NCBI GenBank assembly: GCA_000434915.1
Contig: FR882045.1
Span: 11,928-39,233 of the forward strand
Reading direction: 5' to 3'
Length of the DNA stretch: 27,306 nt
Source: Ruminococcus sp. CAG:563
Lineage (GTDB): Bacteria; Bacillota; Clostridia; Oscillospirales; Acutalibacteraceae
Each line of letters starts with the position of its first letter. The stretch's first letter is position 1. This document shows, one piece after another, positions 1 to 7,398 of the stretch. The notes beneath the pieces are model-generated. The model had not been told where the DNA came from and made no database searches. It saw only the letters and a list, made by a program, of their open reading frames with translations. The translations under genes were made by a program, and so were the position numbers.

Positions 1-444
1 GCTGTTGATAACGTTCATATATGCCTGCTTTGCGCTTTCAAGCGCCTTTGTCTGAATAAGTCTGTATGTATTGCTCAGTTCCTTATAGCTCAGCTCCAGG
101 ACCTCGGCAAATGCCGAATTGGTTTTTATATTCATCGGGTCAACCGTGATACTGCCCTGCCTGTATGCTTCTTCAAGCTCGGCCATATTGATGTTTGCAA
201 GCTGTGCCTTTTTGAGCATATTGAGTATTTCCTGCTCGCTCTTTTCCGAATATGAGGCAATAACCTTTACCGTGTCGGCATTGAGAACACCCGATTCATC
301 AAGCTTTTTCAACTGCCATTCCATTGTACCGCCGATTTCATCGTTCAAGTCAAATCTTCTCGCTATTTCCTTGATGAGATCAAGCTCAATTTGACTGTAA
401 ATATTGATTATCGGCTGTGATAAGCTGTCAATGTCTTTAATCAT
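1..444 (-). CDS. Phage minor capsid protein, N-terminal part (runs off left edge)
   Basis: The first 148 codons of a gene that continues beyond base 1. The protein starts MIKDIDSLSQPIINIYSQ and is rich in helices and charged residues. Its start overlaps the portal stop codon (TAATG), the usual portal-to-minor-head coupling. Position after the portal and the helical N-terminus suggest the minor capsid protein 2 family, which helps connect portal and head; many such proteins carry a MuF-like or toxin C-terminus, which cannot be seen here. The family assignment is from context and general resemblance and is moderate; that it is a phage head gene is fairly secure. Confidence 0.75.
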   Translation of the reverse strand, partial: MIKDIDSLSQPIINIYSQIELDLIKEIARRFDLNDEIGGTMEWQLKKLDESGVLNADTVKVIASYSEKSEQEILNMLKKAQLANINMAELEEAYRQGSITVDPMNIKTNSAFAEVLELSYKELSNTYRLIQTKALESAKQAYMNVINS

Positions 445-1856
445 TATGTGCCCTCGGGTTCTTCCTCAACTTCCGGCTTTCTCTGTAACATTTCATTGTA
501 AAAGCTCTTTGCCTGTTCTTCGTCGAGCTTGTAAATCTGCTTGTAATACTCAATCGCATCAATTAGACCTGCGTTGAATTCAAGCATTGCCTGTCTTTTT
601 ATCTCCGCCGTGTCTTCGATGATAGAATCGTCGAAATCAACCGTTATCGTTGCGTTCAAATCGATGCTTTTATCTCCGTTATATATCGCTTCAAAGTTCA
701 AAAGGCTGTGTGCCATGTCAATTATTGCGGTTCTCAGAACCGATTCGTGCTTATGCAGAGTGCGGAACATTTTGCTGTTTTCCGATATGACCTGTGTAGC
801 CGTTGACACATTGCCGCTGTCCCATTTGTAACCGTTTGCTCCGAAGCCGCACGCCTGCGACAGCAAATTCAACTGCGTTTGCATCGCCGCATCAAGCTCG
901 GTAACTCTCAACTGCATATTGCTCTCTATAATCGGCGGTGCAGACGGGTCGTCCTTGTTCTCGGGCAGCAGATAAAAGACCTCGTCCGACGGGTCGAACA
1001 CCTTGACCGTTTGTCCGTTCTCCATAATGTGTACGTTGGTAACGGAATCCCTCGCAAATATTCTCTTTCGTCCGAGAAGGATTTCCTTAACATAAGCGTC
1101 ATATACAATGTCAACGCCCTCAAGGACATCCGTTGCACCGGCAAATATGCTTGTTCCGTAAGGCGAATCGAATTTATCCTTGTTTGCAATGTTCGGGCGT
1201 ATCTGCTGAAATGTCGGCGTTTTGGAAAGCGTGTAAATATACTGATCCAAGCCCAATTCCCCGTACATCTCGGGCATTTCGGAAATGCTTTGACTTTCCG
1301 ACTTTAAAATATTATTTTCAACAACATAAAAGCCGTTTTCGTCTTTTGTATGCGTCTCAAGATATGTATAGGTCTGACCCTTGATCGTTATTTCCGAAGC
1401 AAAAGCAGCTTCCGTTACCTTGCCCGAATCAAAAGAAATCGGATAGAATTTATCCTGCGTAATGTACTTTTGATTGACCTTCATTCCGTCCCAAAATTGG
1501 ATAAGAAAGCCGCCGCCCTTTGCGAAAGCCGCTTCGATAAGGTTGTTTCCTCTGACATAGAAATTGACTTGTTCAAGAAGCCTGTGCAAAACTTCCTCGG
1601 TGTATTTATCCGATGCCGAAAGCTCAACCTTTTCGTTAAGCAACAGGTCCGCCCAATCCTGGCATACACGAGCCGCCATATTGAGCGTGCGCCTTTTCTG
1701 ATTGAGGTTCTTCTGACCCTCGTATATCTTGTATGAATGGAAGCGGTCGACGTGTCCTCTGTACCACTGCTCCCACGTTTCAAGCTTGTCATCAATGTTT
1801 TCGTCAATGACCGTATTTCCTTTGCTCTTTAAATAATTTACAATCTGCGGATTCAT
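444..1856 (-). CDS. Phage portal protein (SPP1 gp6-like)
   Basis: A 470-residue portal protein, a typical length for the SPP1 gp6/PF05133 family. It forms the dodecameric ring at one head vertex through which DNA is packaged and ejected. The N-terminus (WEQWYRGHVDRFHSY around residues 29-43, then NMAARVCQDWADLLLNE) matches the family's conserved start. The tail is highly acidic (KPEVEEEPEGT). The gene follows the large terminase with one base between the terL stop and the portal ATG, and overlaps the minor capsid start, so packaging and head genes form one transcript. No disruption is seen. Confidence 0.9.
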   Translation of the reverse strand: MNPQIVNYLKSKGNTVIDENIDDKLETWEQWYRGHVDRFHSYKIYEGQKNLNQKRRTLNMAARVCQDWADLLLNEKVELSASDKYTEEVLHRLLEQVNFYVRGNNLIEAAFAKGGGFLIQFWDGMKVNQKYITQDKFYPISFDSGKVTEAAFASEITIKGQTYTYLETHTKDENGFYVVENNILKSESQSISEMPEMYGELGLDQYIYTLSKTPTFQQIRPNIANKDKFDSPYGTSIFAGATDVLEGVDIVYDAYVKEILLGRKRIFARDSVTNVHIMENGQTVKVFDPSDEVFYLLPENKDDPSAPPIIESNMQLRVTELDAAMQTQLNLLSQACGFGANGYKWDSGNVSTATQVISENSKMFRTLHKHESVLRTAIIDMAHSLLNFEAIYNGDKSIDLNATITVDFDDSIIEDTAEIKRQAMLEFNAGLIDAIEYYKQIYKLDEEQAKSFYNEMLQRKPEVEEEPEGT

Positions 1857-1857
1857 G

Positions 1858-3189
1858 CTATCCTCTTTTCTTCGTTAAATCTATCATTGCTTTCATGTAG
1901 GGCTCCTGGCTGTATTCTGAGCTGTCAAGGTTATCTATGTTTGTTGTCCCGTCATCAAGCCTTACGTCCTCTTTCTTATCGTCCCATACAGCGTCGGTAT
2001 ACGCCTGTATCGTCTCTGGGCAATTTGAGACAATAAAAAAACGATGTTGCGCAAACATCGTCAATCCAAACCGTATTCTGTCTATTATTTCACCCTTACG
2101 GGCGTTATTTATTGCAATAGGTATGTGCTCGTTCATGACCGCCTTTCTCAACCCTCGTATAAGCACCTGCTCGGCTGAGTCGCAATAAGCGGCAAGCACC
2201 GTATATTCCGCTCTGCACTCTCGGCAGAAGTCAACAAACTCCTTTTCAAGCTGTGTCGGGTCGATCTCATTTTTAATGCGCCGCTCCTTGACTGTCACGC
2301 ACTCGGCAAAGCCCTTTGTAAATGCCGTGCATGTAAACGCTGTGCTTGATTTATTTCCGCCGAAATCGACGCCTATGGTGCATATTGATATATTTTTTCT
2401 CAACGGGTGAATATAATTACCGTTTCCGTCTTTTGCATACCAATCGGCAGAAGCAATTACATTGTCCTTTGTAAACGAAAAATATATCTTGCCTTCCGCC
2501 GTTACCCATAAGCCTAAAATATTTCGGTCATAGAAAACGCCCGTAAACATTCGGCGGTATCTTTCTTTAACGGCTTCGGACAGCGTAAGATTATCGTCCA
2601 TTGTGAAATGGAGATAAAGAAGATTTTTGTCCTTTATCGCATCAACATATTTTGTCTTGAAATAGTGCGTCGGTCCTTTCGGATTGCAGTTGTACCATAG
2701 CTTTGAGCCCTCAACGCTGCATCGTGCCTCAGCCTGTGAAACGAACGATTCTGGCATCAATGCAACCTCATCAAAAAGAACGCCGGCGAGCGTCATGCCC
2801 TGTATCAAGTCCTGTGAGCTTTCGTCCTTGCCGCCGAACACATAGAAATAATTTGTTACATTCCCCTTTGAAATGATTATGAGATTATCCGTGCGTTTTT
2901 CCTCGTACTCGTAGTTAAGGCTCAGAAGCTGTTGTTTAAGCGTAATAACAACGTTACGACGCAAGCTTCCGACCGTCTTTCCGCATAAGGCAAAATCCGT
3001 TTCATTAAATCGTGCCATAGCCCAATTCACAAATGAAATAGCCATTGATACGGTTTTACCCGATCTGACCGCTCCGTCGGCTATAATGCCGTCATAGTCC
3101 TTGACGGGTGAATTATCGCACCACCAAGTCATAACCTTTAGCTGCTTATTGCTGAACGGTTCCCATTTGAATTTATTCCTTTTCTGCAT
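1858..3189 (-). CDS. Terminase large subunit (TerL, PBSX-like)
   Basis: A 443-residue packaging motor combining an N-terminal ATPase and a C-terminal nuclease. Walker A is GAVRSGKT at residues 39-46, Walker B is VLFDE with Asp140-Glu141, and the RNase H-like nuclease begins at GVDFGG with Asp275. Length and motif order fit the PBSX/Terminase_3 family. It starts 17 bases inside the terS coding region, with GGAGG nine bases upstream of the ATG. All catalytic motifs visible are intact, so packaging should be functional. Packaging mode (cos or pac) cannot be told from this alone. Confidence 0.95.
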   Translation of the reverse strand: MQKRNKFKWEPFSNKQLKVMTWWCDNSPVKDYDGIIADGAVRSGKTVSMAISFVNWAMARFNETDFALCGKTVGSLRRNVVITLKQQLLSLNYEYEEKRTDNLIIISKGNVTNYFYVFGGKDESSQDLIQGMTLAGVLFDEVALMPESFVSQAEARCSVEGSKLWYNCNPKGPTHYFKTKYVDAIKDKNLLYLHFTMDDNLTLSEAVKERYRRMFTGVFYDRNILGLWVTAEGKIYFSFTKDNVIASADWYAKDGNGNYIHPLRKNISICTIGVDFGGNKSSTAFTCTAFTKGFAECVTVKERRIKNEIDPTQLEKEFVDFCRECRAEYTVLAAYCDSAEQVLIRGLRKAVMNEHIPIAINNARKGEIIDRIRFGLTMFAQHRFFIVSNCPETIQAYTDAVWDDKKEDVRLDDGTTNIDNLDSSEYSQEPYMKAMIDLTKKRG

Positions 3190-3586
3190 CGTTCCACGCC
3201 TCCGCAGCCTTGCCGTTCAGCGCTTCAATAAATGCGTTGTCGGTCTCCTGTGCTTTCGGCTGCTCGCCTGCCTTGTTATGAGATTCGGACAGTGCGATTA
3301 TGCTTTCAAAAGCTTTCAGATCGCCCTTCATAGCGTTTTGTATCTGCTTTAATACCATAGCTTCCTCAACCGTGATATTTTTATCCTTGATTGATTTTAA
3401 ATCCGTCAGCCTGTCGAGCTGCCCCTCCTGCATCGGCAGAGCTAAAAGCATATTGACCGTATCTTTTAACAGCTTTTTTCTGCGCCGTGCCCTTCCGCTC
3501 GCAACACCGCCTTTTTTGCCGTTTCTCACTGCTTCCTCACTGCTTCGATTACTTGTAAACGGTTTTAAGTTTTCTTCATTCGCCAC
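3173..3586 (-). CDS. Terminase small subunit (TerS)
   Basis: A 137-residue protein immediately upstream of terL and overlapping it by 17 bases, as small terminases normally are. The N-terminus is basic (NGKKGGVASGRARRRKK, about residues 22-38), consistent with DNA binding; the middle is helical and ends with KGDLKAFESIIALSE, resembling the segment seen in clostridial TerS-like proteins. It would recognise the phage packaging site and hand the DNA to TerL. No canonical HTH was identified by eye, so the assignment depends mainly on position and general resemblance. Confidence 0.78.
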   Translation of the reverse strand: MANEENLKPFTSNRSSEEAVRNGKKGGVASGRARRRKKLLKDTVNMLLALPMQEGQLDRLTDLKSIKDKNITVEEAMVLKQIQNAMKGDLKAFESIIALSESHNKAGEQPKAQETDNAFIEALNGKAAEAWNDAEKE

Positions 3587-3595
3587 ATTACCACC

Positions 3596-3922
3596 TTATT
3601 TACTCTTTGAGCGTTTTCTCCAATCTTTCGGTTCTTCAAATTTTGATTTAAAAGTACCCGACATATCTTTATTGCTTAAAGAGTTGTACATTGAACTGGG
3701 TCGGTCTCTGTATGTAGAACCGTCCCAGTATCTTTTAACAGTCTTTCCTGTCACATCCGTATACTCGACAATAGCCGCTTTGTTCTCCTTGCCGTTCTGC
3801 AAAGCTCTTTTGAATTGATTTGCGCTTTCTTTAAATACCTCAAGAGCTGACGGCTTATTTGAAGTATTAGCACCCGAGCTTGCTCCTCTGCCGCCGAAAA
3901 GCTGTATATTTATTTTTATCAT
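3596..3922 (-). CDS. Small phage protein with N-terminal LFGGRGASSG motif
   Basis: A 108-residue protein of unknown function. I chose the ATG at 3,922 because GGAAGAGG precedes it at good spacing and because the protein then begins MIKINIQLFGGRGASSG. The reading frame stays open upstream but without a supported start. Residues 10-17 carry GGRGASSG, shared exactly with the neighbouring gene at 4,089-4,490. The rest is hydrophilic: a helical stretch (VFKESANQFKRALQNGKEN), a beta-rich part (IVEYTDVTGKTVKRYWDGSTYRDR) and a basic end. It lies directly upstream of terS and may be expressed with the packaging genes. Structural, packaged or toxin-like roles are all possible; none is shown. Confidence 0.75.
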   Translation of the reverse strand: MIKINIQLFGGRGASSGANTSNKPSALEVFKESANQFKRALQNGKENKAAIVEYTDVTGKTVKRYWDGSTYRDRPSSMYNSLSNKDMSGTFKSKFEEPKDWRKRSKSK

Positions 3923-4000
3923 ATAATCGCCTCTTCCTGTTTTTGGGTATAAAAATACCGCTGACTGTAAAATAGCCAACGGCTTTATTCTTGTATAACA

Positions 4001-4027
4001 TAAAGAAAGGGCACTTAATTGTGCCCT
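4001..4027 (-). terminator. Possible intrinsic terminator between the two GGRGASSG genes
   Basis: Read on the - strand, a 7-bp GC-rich stem (AGGGCAC / GTGCCCT, loop AATTAA) is followed by TTCTTTA. The 166-base gap 3,923-4,088 that holds it has no gene. Upstream of the stem is a second small hairpin (TTCGG / CCGAA around 4,037-4,053). It could cause partial termination and so lower expression of the packaging genes relative to the upstream genes, or be a processing site. Confidence 0.45.
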
Positions 4028-4088
4028 CAGTAAGCATTCGGACTTGCACCGAACCTTCCTCAATCAAGGCGTGCTGCTTCCTTCACTA

Positions 4089-4490
4089 CTACTTACTATT
4101 AGTATTATACCACTCTTTTATCACAAAATCAACCATCTTCTTTTCTTTTTTAGAAAGACGAGTAGCTCCTTTTGAATTGTCATTCTCATTATGAAAATAT
4201 CCGTGGTGTACATGAGGTTTCATCTTTTTGTGATAATGCGTTAAATCTATTGTTTTACTTTTCTTTAAGTCGTTATCAAAATAATGTATTGATTTAACTT
4301 CATTTTTACTTACTTCCGCATAAACTCTGCCTTTGGTTCTTGTTTCAAACAGTTCTGCATCTGCAACATTCTTTTTTATAAACTTAATATTTCCCGACTG
4401 GTGAACCGTCGAATACTCAGTACCATATCTGTATCTCAGCTTTCCGTATTTGTCATGAGACATTCCGCTTGATGCGCCTCTGCCTCCCAT
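4089..4490 (-). CDS. Small phage protein MGGRGASSG..., His-rich C-terminal half
   Basis: A 133-residue protein starting MGGRGASSG, overlapping the stop codon of the ParB/DUF4417 gene (TAATG). The GGRGASSG block at residues 2-9 is identical to that in the next gene. The C-terminal half has a cluster of histidines (THYHKKMKPHVHHGYFHNE, about residues 84-102) followed by LSKKEKKMVDFVIKEW. I recall this His-rich pattern from small clostridial phage and polymorphic-toxin-like proteins, but I cannot name a verified family. The shared tag joined to an unrelated body suggests interchangeable cargo or payload domains; that is inference. Confidence 0.75.
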   Translation of the reverse strand: MGGRGASSGMSHDKYGKLRYRYGTEYSTVHQSGNIKFIKKNVADAELFETRTKGRVYAEVSKNEVKSIHYFDNDLKKSKTIDLTHYHKKMKPHVHHGYFHNENDNSKGATRLSKKEKKMVDFVIKEWYNTNSK

Positions 4491-5521
4491 TATTTCACAT
4501 CCTTTTTAAACTTATCCGTCACATGATTACCGTAATAAACAGCCTTTATTCCCTTGTAATCGTATTCGACCTCGCCGCCGTAAAAGAGAATAGCAGCCGG
4601 CTCAAGCACACGTATCATTTCGTCCATACCTGTTTTCCAGACGTGAAAAGAAGTTTCTTCACGCTTTACTCCGATAGTCGATACCGCAACGACCGAGCCT
4701 TTCTCTATGCCGGCAAAGCAGAAAGAAAACGTTTCGGGCTCCGCCCATGATATCGTCGGAATAACACATACTCCGCAGTCCTGCAAAAACTGACCTATCA
4801 GTCGGCTTCGATAGATGTTCCATATCTTCATCGCCATAGGCATGTCCATATAAAGACTGAAATCGGGAGATAAGAAGCAATCGTATTCGGCTATCTTCTC
4901 AACATATTCCTGCGGCGAAGTCCAAAGCCTTTCAAATTGATAATCGTCAACAAAGCAATGAATACCGACATTCTTATCCTTTGCCGTAAGCATATAGTTA
5001 AACCCGATTAAGTCCTCGGGGATAAAATCTTCCTTATGAATAATCGGCATCTGATAAAAGCCGTCAAGCCTTGTGCCGTCCACCAATTCAAGATTATATT
5101 TCTTGTAGGTTGCCTCACGGTGGTTTTCTTTCGGCTCGTCGGGCGTCTCCTGCTCCTCCGGCAAGTCAAAATCAAACTCCTCCATATCAATATCAAATAT
5201 GCCGTCAAGCTCCTCATAAAGCAAATCGAAATCCCATTCGGATTTTTCCGAGACCTTGTTATCCGCCAGCCTGAACGCCTTTATTTGTTCATCGTTGAGA
5301 TCATCGGCGATAATGCACGGCACGGTTTTCAGCTTCAGCCGCTGCGCCGCCTTATACCGTGTATGGCCGCATACGATCACACCGTTTTTGTCAATGACTA
5401 TCGGCACCTTAAACCCGAATTCTTTAATTGAATTTGCGACATACTCAACCGCTGCATCGTTCTTTCTCGGGTTCTTTTCGTAAGGTATCAGTTCTTTTAT
5501 CTTTTTCTCTCGAATTTCCAT
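4490..5521 (-). CDS. ParB/Srx-fold N-terminal domain joined to DUF4417
   Basis: A 343-residue protein. Residues about 1-110 form a ParB-like nuclease/CTP-binding fold (IKELIPYEKNPRKND, then GVIVCGHTRYKAAQRL and ADNKVSEKS). An acidic linker (DMEEFDFDLPEEQETPDEPKE) leads to a DUF4417-type domain (SWAEPETFSFCFAGIEKGS, HVWKTGMDEM). I prefer the ATG at 5,521, where the ParB domain naturally begins; the frame remains open to a TTG at 5,572. No strong Shine-Dalgarno precedes 5,521, so translation may be coupled to the short gene 5,445-5,603 that reads through this start. Such fusions are frequent next to phage terminases; the role (DNA processing or packaging) is unknown. Confidence 0.85.
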   Translation of the reverse strand: MEIREKKIKELIPYEKNPRKNDAAVEYVANSIKEFGFKVPIVIDKNGVIVCGHTRYKAAQRLKLKTVPCIIADDLNDEQIKAFRLADNKVSEKSEWDFDLLYEELDGIFDIDMEEFDFDLPEEQETPDEPKENHREATYKKYNLELVDGTRLDGFYQMPIIHKEDFIPEDLIGFNYMLTAKDKNVGIHCFVDDYQFERLWTSPQEYVEKIAEYDCFLSPDFSLYMDMPMAMKIWNIYRSRLIGQFLQDCGVCVIPTISWAEPETFSFCFAGIEKGSVVAVSTIGVKREETSFHVWKTGMDEMIRVLEPAAILFYGGEVEYDYKGIKAVYYGNHVTDKFKKDVK

Positions 5522-5603
5522 AAATGCACCGTTTAAACATACAATATGCCGTTTGAGCGTTGATCCTCTCAAGCCAAACGCATTTCTTACATCTCTTATT
5601 CAT
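5445..5603 (-). CDS. Short Cys-rich phage protein (52 aa)
   Basis: A previously easy-to-miss gene starting MNKRCKKCVWLERINAQ and continuing YCMFKRC, i.e. CxxC...C...C spacing typical of small zinc-binding phage proteins. TTTTGGAGAAGCT precedes the ATG, giving a reasonable ribosome binding site. The conserved-looking part ends about residue 28, exactly where the overlapping ParB/DUF4417 gene begins in another frame; the remaining 24 residues (REKDKRTDTLRKEPEKERC) are low-complexity and basic. It is the first gene after the proposed late promoter. Function unknown. Confidence 0.6.
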   Translation of the reverse strand: MNKRCKKCVWLERINAQTAYCMFKRCIYGNSREKDKRTDTLRKEPEKERCSG

Positions 5604-5649
5604 AGCTTCTCCAAAAGCAAAAGCCGCATTGACTTCTCAACACGGCTTT

Positions 5650-5713
5650 ACTATATTTCCAAGTATAATAATATACCATGTCAAGAGGGACATTCAAGGA
5701 CATTTAGGGACAT
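5650..5713 (-). promoter_or_regulatory. Putative late promoter with three phased 10-bp repeats
   Basis: On the - strand three adjacent 10-bp units, ATGTCCCTAA, ATGTCCTTGA and ATGTCCCTCT (5,684-5,713), run directly into TTGACA (5,679-5,684) and an AT-rich stretch containing TATACT (5,662-5,667). The TTGACA has no -10 at 17 bases; taking TATACT as -10, the repeats would cover the -35 position, as for an activator-dependent promoter. The repeats overlap the last codons of the late-regulator gene. A hairpin (AAAGCCG / CGGCTTT) lies downstream. Proposed role: binding site of the regulator encoded just upstream. Confidence 0.5.
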
Positions 5714-6146
5714 TTTTCAAAATTTCTGTGTGAATTTTTTCAAAGCTCTGTAATGCTTCTGCGTGTTTTCTCGTGATATGCCGCCTGACATAGCCCATTT
5801 CATCGGCGATTACAGTCCAGGGTTTAAAGCTTATGTACCGCTTTTCAAGAAGTATCTTTTCCTCGTCCTCGGGAAGCTGCCGGATTTCTCTGCCGATTTT
5901 TTCCCTGAATTTAAGATATCTTTCAACCTCGTCCGATAGCTCGGATTCGCTGTCTGCTATTTTTTCAACAATCGAGGCAAACACGGCATCGGGCTTCCCT
6001 GAGGTCTGAACAATGCTCTGCTCATAGTTTGTAGCCTTTATCGTCTCCGCCAGCTCCCGAAGCTGCCTGATCTCATCGTTACGGTTCAGTATCTTCTGAT
6101 TAAGCCACCTCCCCTGCGACAAATATTCCTTCGCTGTCACTGTCAA
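5694..6146 (-). CDS. Phage late transcription regulator, sigma-like (DUF1492/ArpU/RinA-type)
   Basis: A 150-residue protein with a long helical N-terminal half (MTVTAKEYLSQGRWLNQKIL through VERYLKFREKIGREI) and a C-terminal sigma-region-4-like helix-turn-helix (LEKRYISFKPWTVIADEMGY then VRRHITRKHAEALQSFEKI). This is the pattern of DUF1492, ArpU and RinA proteins that switch on phage late genes. The start is a TTG at 6,146 placed five bases after AAAGGAG and overlapping the YopX stop. Its position immediately before the terminase operon, and the phased repeats overlapping its 3' end, support an activator role. Confidence 0.8.
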   Translation of the reverse strand: MTVTAKEYLSQGRWLNQKILNRNDEIRQLRELAETIKATNYEQSIVQTSGKPDAVFASIVEKIADSESELSDEVERYLKFREKIGREIRQLPEDEEKILLEKRYISFKPWTVIADEMGYVRRHITRKHAEALQSFEKIHTEILKNVPKCP

Positions 6147-6784
6147 TCACGCTCCTTTAACAACTTTTCATCAACTGGTTTTAGCCGTCTACCACATTTC
6201 GGGCAATAATCAAATGCTAATTCAATTCTTCGTCCGTATCTTGTAATGACAGTAAACGGCTTTTTAGTGTACGCTCTGCCTTTGCAATATTCGCAACCTT
6301 TATTATCAGCCATTGTTACACCTCCCAACATTTCAGGGTTATCGTAAATATTTCCGATAACTTCGCACTTAAAAAACGCATTCCAATCACAATAATAAAA
6401 ATTACCATAGTCACCTATCTTGACTATCCATTTACCATCGTAATCCTGTTCATAACATCTATTTTTGAAATGTCGCACCTCATATTCGACAACGCCAATA
6501 TGTTGTTTATATTTTGCTTTACTTGAATACGGTTTGTCTGAAAATGGCTGAGTTCTTACAATATCCCCCTCAAAAATCTTTGTTCCGTTCTTATCCGTTA
6601 ATCCTGTGTATTGTCCCACGGTATTTTCATCAACATACAAGCAATTTGCACCACGGCAATTATATTCATCACACTCGAATGTGCTTTTCACCATAACCAT
6701 TTCACCGTGATTATCTTTCGTAGGCGCACCGTACGCCCACTCACAGTTGTCTGTCCGTTTTCCTCTAAACAATATTTCTCTCAT
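6143..6784 (-). CDS. YopX family protein fused to a C-terminal zinc ribbon
   Basis: Residues 1-155 match the YopX phage family: MREILFRGKR at the start, VGQYTGLTDKNGTKIFEGDIV around 56-76 and the usual end EVIGNIYDNPEML. YopX proteins normally stop about there. Here the frame continues into MADNKGCEYCKGRAYTKK ... FDYCPKCGRRLK, a two-CxxC zinc ribbon of about 55 residues normally seen as a separate small phage protein. A near-perfect Shine-Dalgarno lies five bases before the internal ATG at 6,313. The function of YopX is unknown. The start overlaps the preceding gene by four bases (ATGA). Confidence 0.85.
   Translation of the reverse strand: MREILFRGKRTDNCEWAYGAPTKDNHGEMVMVKSTFECDEYNCRGANCLYVDENTVGQYTGLTDKNGTKIFEGDIVRTQPFSDKPYSSKAKYKQHIGVVEYEVRHFKNRCYEQDYDGKWIVKIGDYGNFYYCDWNAFFKCEVIGNIYDNPEMLGGVTMADNKGCEYCKGRAYTKKPFTVITRYGRRIELAFDYCPKCGRRLKPVDEKLLKERD
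6313..6326 (-). promoter_or_regulatory. Internal ribosome binding site within the YopX-zinc ribbon gene
   Basis: GGGAGGTG at 6,319-6,326 sits five bases before an in-frame ATG whose product (MADNKGCEYCKG...) is a self-sufficient 56-residue zinc-ribbon protein. The gene may therefore yield both a long fusion and a short C-terminal protein. The site also encodes LGGV, so chance is possible, but both spacing and match are better than those of many true starts in this operon. Confidence 0.55.
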
Positions 6785-7023
6785 TCAACATCCTCACTTT
6801 CATCTTCCGATAGAACAGGCTCTTTATACTCGTTTATTTTAAAGCCCTCATCTATCCAATATTGCAACCTTTCGAGGGTGAATCGTGAATAGTCGATACG
6901 CTCAATATGCTCCATTGAGGTACAAATCATTTTCCCGATTATTCGATAAATGTTATCGGTTTCTACTTCATACACTCGCAGTCCAGACAACGCATACCTC
7001 ACTTTGAGGAGATATTTTTTCAT
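6781..7023 (-). CDS. Hypothetical phage protein (80 aa)
   Basis: An 80-residue protein starting MKKYLLKVRYALSGLRVYEVE, with a predicted beta-rich first half, a helical middle (FTLERLQYWIDEGFKINEY) and a strongly acidic end (SEDESEDVE). It overlaps both neighbours by four bases (ATGA), so it is part of a translationally coupled early/middle operon. No motif was recognised. It lacks cysteines typical of the neighbouring small proteins except one in the middle. Confidence 0.65.
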   Translation of the reverse strand: MKKYLLKVRYALSGLRVYEVETDNIYRIIGKMICTSMEHIERIDYSRFTLERLQYWIDEGFKINEYKEPVLSEDESEDVE

Positions 7024-7271
7024 TCTTTCTCACCTTTCTTTTCTGCTCTGCTACAAAAATCGTTTTCGACAACATATCCACCAAACTCGTTGCAGAAACG
7101 TTCATTGTATTCTGTGAAACGTTTGTAATGTCTACAATCCTTACAACGAACCACCTCAATTACATCGGCAGTCGGTACTTCCGCAAAAGTATCTACCAAA
7201 TCGCTAAGTGGTATTTTGTGCCTTTCTGATACTATTTTGGCTGTTTTTACTGCATCAATATATTTGCTCAT
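7020..7271 (-). CDS. Small Cys-rich phage protein (83 aa)
   Basis: Starts MSKYIDAVKTAKIVSERHKI. The N-terminal part (PLSDLVDTFAEVPTADVIEVV) and then RCKDCRHYKRF ... RFCNEFGGYVVENDFCS form the pattern widely seen in clostridial phage accessory proteins: a short helical region, 'PTADVIEVVRCKDC', and a C-terminal zinc-knuckle-like set of cysteines with the ending DFCSRAEKK. It is probably a small zinc-binding protein of unknown function. The start overlaps the stop of the 7,268-7,396 gene (ATGA). Confidence 0.75.
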   Translation of the reverse strand: MSKYIDAVKTAKIVSERHKIPLSDLVDTFAEVPTADVIEVVRCKDCRHYKRFTEYNERFCNEFGGYVVENDFCSRAEKKGEKE

Positions 7272-7396
7272 TGCTTTGTCTCCTTTACTTTATAAAATCT
7301 GCACACATCAGGCTTTTGCTTTAAAATTGTGCAATACTTGCCGGTGCAGAATTGACAGGTCTTGTCTTTACATTTCGTCTGCTGTTTTAAGCCCAT
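7268..7396 (-). CDS. Short Cys-rich phage protein (42 aa)
   Basis: A tiny gene with GGGGGAG seven bases before its ATG and a stop overlapping the next start by ATGA. The product, MGLKQQTKCKDKTCQFC and then KYC...VCRFYKV, has five cysteines in 42 residues (C..C..C..C..C), pointing to a small zinc-binding peptide. Placement, ribosome site and coupling argue that it is translated, though it is too short for most gene finders. Function unknown. Confidence 0.65.
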   Translation of the reverse strand: MGLKQQTKCKDKTCQFCTGKYCTILKQKPDVCRFYKVKETKQ

Positions 7397-7398
7397 AT

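Noticed and set aside
4030..4080. tRNA-like T-arm (GGTTCGGTGCAAGTCC) on the - strand
   Set aside because: No acceptor stem, D-arm or anticodon arm could be built around it; it is only a small hairpin.
5522..5572. Upstream TTG start for the ParB/DUF4417 gene
   Set aside because: The 17 extra residues (MRGSTLKRHIVCLNGAF) do not look like part of the domain and the stretch codes for the short Cys-rich protein in another frame; kept only as an alternative.
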